Below are positions 59,723 through 64,000 of a stretch of DNA of 64,000 nt, one piece after another; within the stretch, counting starts at the first letter, position 1, and every line of letters begins with the position of its first letter. The position numbers and the translations under genes are program-made. Source of the stretch: Megaleporinus macrocephalus (taxonomy: Eukaryota > Chordata > Actinopteri > Characiformes > Anostomidae). The stretch covers positions 15,152,576 to 15,216,575 of the forward strand of contig CM038711.1 in NCBI GenBank assembly GCA_021613375.1, written 5' to 3'. The notes under the pieces are model-generated. The model did not search any database. It was not told the DNA's origin and saw only the letters and a program-made list of their open reading frames with translations.

Positions 59723-62700
59723 GATTTTGGAGTTCAACACTGTTTTGCTTAAAAGGTTCTTTGTATAAAAGTACCAGATTATGTCCTGTAGGACGTCCTC
59801 TCCATTTCCATGAGTACAGCCAGAAACTCTAAATTAAACTGACCACGCTCTGCCTGGCTGTTTATTTGAGTGAGGTGTACTCACCTTAGTTTGTATTGGT
59901 TACACTAAACTCTTGGGCAAGGTCATAGCACTGTGTATTTACAAAGCTGATTTATGCATGGCATCGTTTTCTATGTGCCATAACTTCCCTTCCAAACAAA
60001 AATAAATCTTCGCTGGCAAATGTCTTATATCTCATGTGTTTTAACCATTCGCAGATGGGCCCAGTTCTTATTGTTCGTGTCGGGTCCAGCTCTGGAGTTA
60101 TTGGTCTATTTTAAACTCTAATTGATGGGCTTTCCATATTTCCGCTCCGCTATAAAACTCAAATGCGGCTGAAAAAAAGGGCATGCAGTTTTCCTCAGAC
60201 TGACTCCCTCTCCGACACTCATGAGAAAGCTCGGCTTTTTATCCAGGGGCAGTTTCTTTTGGGCCAATTCTTGCGCCGCCATTTCCATCTGTGTTCACAT
60301 GGCGGACTGAGAGCATTAGGCATTCCAGTAGTACTTTGTGGTGTAAGAGAGCAGCCAGATAAAACGTAATTGGCCATGTCCCAATTGGGGGACTTGCAGT
60401 CTTCACTCACACATGCCCACAAGGAATATGAGGCTGTAGGGTGCCGTATTTTTTTCCATTTTGATGTTCAGAGGTGAGCTCAAGAGCGCCCGTTGAGTGC
60501 CCTCAGTGAAGCCGTTGGCTAGGACTACATTAATGCAGATTCTGTAACAGACACTTGCATAAGACTCCTTACAAGACAGACTAGGAAAATATTATGACCA
60601 ATCTAAATCTCCATACTCTGGACCTGTGGACTCCAGTCTTGCAGACTTCTGACTCACATTCTGGCATGATCACTGATGTGCTCAACTTCATCATATTAAG
60701 GCTGCAAGGCTAGAATGCTACAGGTGTATAAAAAAGCAGTTAATGGCACATTAATTAGAAACAATTGCAGAAGATTTGTGTTAGTCTGCCATTTTTGGAA
60801 TGCTTTTGTTCTGATTACATTGTCACTTCTATTGTGCTATGAATTCACAAGCAAATGTTGCTGTAGCCTGCTTCCAAAGTGAACACTTTGGAAGTTTAAA
60901 AAAAAAGCCCATATGATCCACTTTGCAAACCGGATCAGTGGCACAACTAAACCCTTCAACGTAGCCCTTGACATGTAAACAAAGTCATTCAGAGCAGTCA
61001 AATTGTAAAGAAACACTGTACAAGCTCACTGTGATGATGATGATGGCAATGGAAAAAGTGTTCTTTGTGTACTATTTTGCTTGACAAATGACTTCTGTGT
61101 AACTCTCCACCATGAATGGATTTAAATAACTACATTATAGCCCAAAAGCTTATGTCAGAACTATTGTAAACAGTGTCTCGGGCATCAGGCAGCACATTCA
61201 TAACCAAATTGCTTGAATAAGCTTTCTTTGAGGTAGCATTAAATGAATAAACATCTGGTTCCTGTCATCACCACTATGAACAATTTTGGCTTGGGACGTT
61301 TCTTTGGAATGGAGCATTTCTCTTTTAACCACTCTGGATGATTTGTTTACATCATAATGTTTGCCTTATGGAGCAATGTTTTTGTCAGAATTTCCATATA
61401 AGTCCATAGACATGGCTGCTGATTAAATATGAGCATAAGTGTGTGGAGATGTTCAAAGATTTCTGACCAATGTGATAGAAATGTAGATATTCAAGTGAAA
61501 GTTCAAATAGTTTTATTATTGCCATTGATTTGCATTATGCTTGTAAACTTTATAAAGTCACTCTGGACTAGCTAATTAGCTTATTAGCTAAAAAAAGAGA
61601 GTAGTGTATGCCATACATGTTTTTCCTAAATGCTTGCTTTTAAAAACCCATGGTCTCTTGCCATGTAGTTCTACACAATGTTAATAGTGCTGACAGGCTG
61701 CATAGCTTAGGGCACAATTTTAGACAGTCCCCTTTGAAAGTGCCGAATGTGGGTTTTAGGCTGTGCACTCCCTTTAGAGAGGGGCTTGCCTGGATTCCGC
61801 ATGCTGGTATGCGTGCAGAATTGCACTCGTCACCCTTATTACAGCAGCTCCTGGAGGATCTGAGGCAAGGTGGCTTCCCAGACTGACAGCTGAGATTTCC
61901 CTGTCCATGTCTGACGATGACCCACCTCACCTCCTCCACTTAAAAGCGAGCTTGGCGAGGCAGCGTTCTGGGAGGGATGGGCATTAAATTGCCTCTTTTT
62001 TGCCTGCCCAAAGAGTCTGCGGGGCAGCCGAATTCCACAGAGATGCCATCATAAGTGACGGGTGTAGAAAGCGAGGCTGCCTGGTGCTCGGCCTGCATCA
62101 TTTGCCCGCTGATAGCACTGTTCGGTCAGCGCTCTTCTGAAAGGAAGTGGCTATTTTCGCTCCTCCAAAGCAGTCAGGAGCCTTATGTCGTTGATTGCTC
62201 TCAAATCTTCTGGCCAATTGGCCAGGGATGTGCTAAAATTGATAGCCCATCGCCCTGGCCTTCCAGATGTAATCGCTTGAGCATGAACTTTGCCCCATTG
62301 TTAAATGGCCACTACAAGGTATGTGGTCTGCAGGCATGTGCTACTTCTGTACAACATATTTACTCCTGGGCACTCGGGGGGAGTGCATTAGAGACTCTGT
62401 CTTACAGCATAAGCCCTGCTTTACATCACCAGAGAAATGGAATATGAAGCCAAACTAAAACATACACTTCATTGCAGTGCAATTCATTTAGTAGCTAGGT
62501 GCCTGGAAAAGCTCACAGACACAAATTCTGCTTCTAAAGAGGCACAGCTGATATGAACAATTGGTGCAGCTACAGTATGTTAGCCATGTGTTCTTTATGG
62601 CACAAGTGCTCTTTGTGTATTGTCCTCCCTAGGACTCGGGCTCCAGCGCTCCTCGCATGATGTTATTTTTGCTTCTTGAAAGCAAGCCAGCATAAGTCTC

Positions 62701-64000
62701 ACATTCTCCGTTGTAATTTCCACTATTCTTGCCTCTTCGTTTGAGTTTAAGTTTTTTGGTTGTGGCAGAGGACTGGCCTCGGGGGAAATACATACCAGAT
62801 TGGAGACTACACTTCAGTGTTTCGTTTACAATTACAGAAGGTGTGCCTAGCTGTATTAGGCAGGGGAATGGAGCTCTGGAACAGAGTGGGATGCAGGGTG
62901 GGGGGCTGGTGTATGTTTTTTCTGCCTGCTGGTATGTTCTCAGAACCAGCAGGAGCAGATGAAAGCTCCCCAAACACCCCAGCCCCCTAACACCAGCCAC
63001 ACCATTCAACCCATACTTTGCTATCTGAGACCTAATTTATAAACTTGCCAGCCATGGATTCCTGAGAACAAATGGTCTTTCCATAAACCGCAATCAGCCA
63101 CACTTTACTGCCTGTTAAGAGCATCCATAATTTGTCTCCACCAGTGGGGAAGTTGGCCCAAGTTTGTCTGACTCTTGGAAAACAATCTCTTCAGTGCAAT
63201 GAAAATAAAAAAACATACAAACACCAAAAGACAACCTAGTATATCTCCTTATGATATGTTTGTGAGGGTAAATATTTATTTACAGGCCATTTATAAAATG
63301 TATGTCACTTATGTCTGCTAGTCTCTGTCTGTCCAGTCTCGTAATACCAATTTATAACTTGCAACATTTCGTCCTGACTGAAAAGGAGATGGAATGGAGA
63401 TGGAACAAAGGAAACTATGCATTCCCTTGTCTCTTATGGTAGGAATAGATTCCACAACTTTTTGGTGATATGTTGTCTTGTATTTATTTGGAGTATAATT
63501 TTGACAAGTGGCTTCATCTTACAGGTTTATCTTAAAAACATAATGGCTTGACCGCACGAGTAACCATATTGCATCATAAAAGTCAACAATGTACTTTATC
63601 CCTAGCATTGCCCTTTAGGGCCGAGTGTATGTGGTTTGCATATCAAGTGATAAAATCAATAGAATGCTGTACTGCATCGTGTCATCAACAGTGTGAATCA
63701 GCAGTGCTTACCAAAGCAGTTCAGAAATTGTTGTCTGCTGCTAGCAGTTTGCACTGTTTTTTGCCCGATACAAAGTGAGAAAATTGCACATCCATATTTG
63801 TACTGACTACCGTGTCTTTGAAATTAGTACATTGAATTACATGGTCTTGTTAGAGGCGAGAGATGCCTCACAGGAAAAACTGTTGATGTTATTCTTGTTT
63901 CTTAGATCCACTGACAAGCTTCTCTGAAAGAGAACAAATTAGGAATTCTCCAGATGCATCCTAAGAAATCAAAGATTTACTGCAATTTTAAGTGGTAATG
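59723..64000. other. intergenic, no gene recognised
   Basis: Relatively repeat-poor. GC-richer non-repetitive stretches at about 60,050-60,500, 61,640-62,450 and 62,630-63,130 alternate with AT-rich ones. Open frames of up to 130 codons (62,055-62,447) carry no recognised domain and no convincing splice context. No transposon termini were recognised. Confidence 0.4.

Noticed and set aside
62055..62447. 130-codon open frame
   Set aside because: No domain or residue pattern, no exon boundaries, single frame by chance.

Overview
This is AT-rich vertebrate DNA. The one recognisable coding segment is a GC-rich exon with clean splice logic, and the rest is intron, 3' UTR candidate and intergenic sequence full of fish-type repeats. 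Relics of several Tc1/mariner families, hAT elements, a tRNA-derived SINE with a (GGAT)n tail and a Gypsy-like LTR fragment point to a teleost. Some dispersed repeats resemble families I associate with otophysan or characiform fish, but this is an impression and I cannot name the species.

Layout. Positions 1-7,213 are read as the last intron of a nectin1 orthologue on the + strand. Positions 7,214-7,722 are its terminal coding exon (membrane-proximal stalk, transmembrane helix and afadin-binding tail ending in EWYV). From 7,723 follows the 3' UTR, whose end I cannot fix; candidate poly(A) signals lie at 9,471, 11,933 and 12,181, and a strong G-quadruplex motif lies at 8,619-8,661. From about 12.9 kb to the end I recognise no gene. 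That stretch holds a 50/53-bp minisatellite (13.03-15.6 kb) interrupted by a SINE with a 13-bp target duplication, and a 3.5-kb minisatellite of about 147 units of 24 bp (19.53-23.07 kb). Many decayed DNA transposons lie between 23 and 46 kb, with an LTR-retrotransposon fragment at 45.6-46.1 kb. Positions 47.5-64 kb are relatively repeat-poor and include GC-richer, non-repetitive stretches that could be conserved regulatory DNA.

The most unusual structure is the 24-bp family. Because 24 is a multiple of three and one frame lacks stops, the array gives long open frames with an octapeptide period (up to 224 codons), but 23- and 25-bp units shift the frame repeatedly, so I treat it as non-coding. 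The same 24-bp unit occurs in a small, more diverged, head-to-head inverted cluster at 44,472-44,620. That suggests an older dispersed source, possibly a transposon end, from which the large array expanded; an 823-bp higher-order duplication inside the array shows recent growth. Family assignments of repeats rest on remembered features of fish transposons and were not checked by any search.
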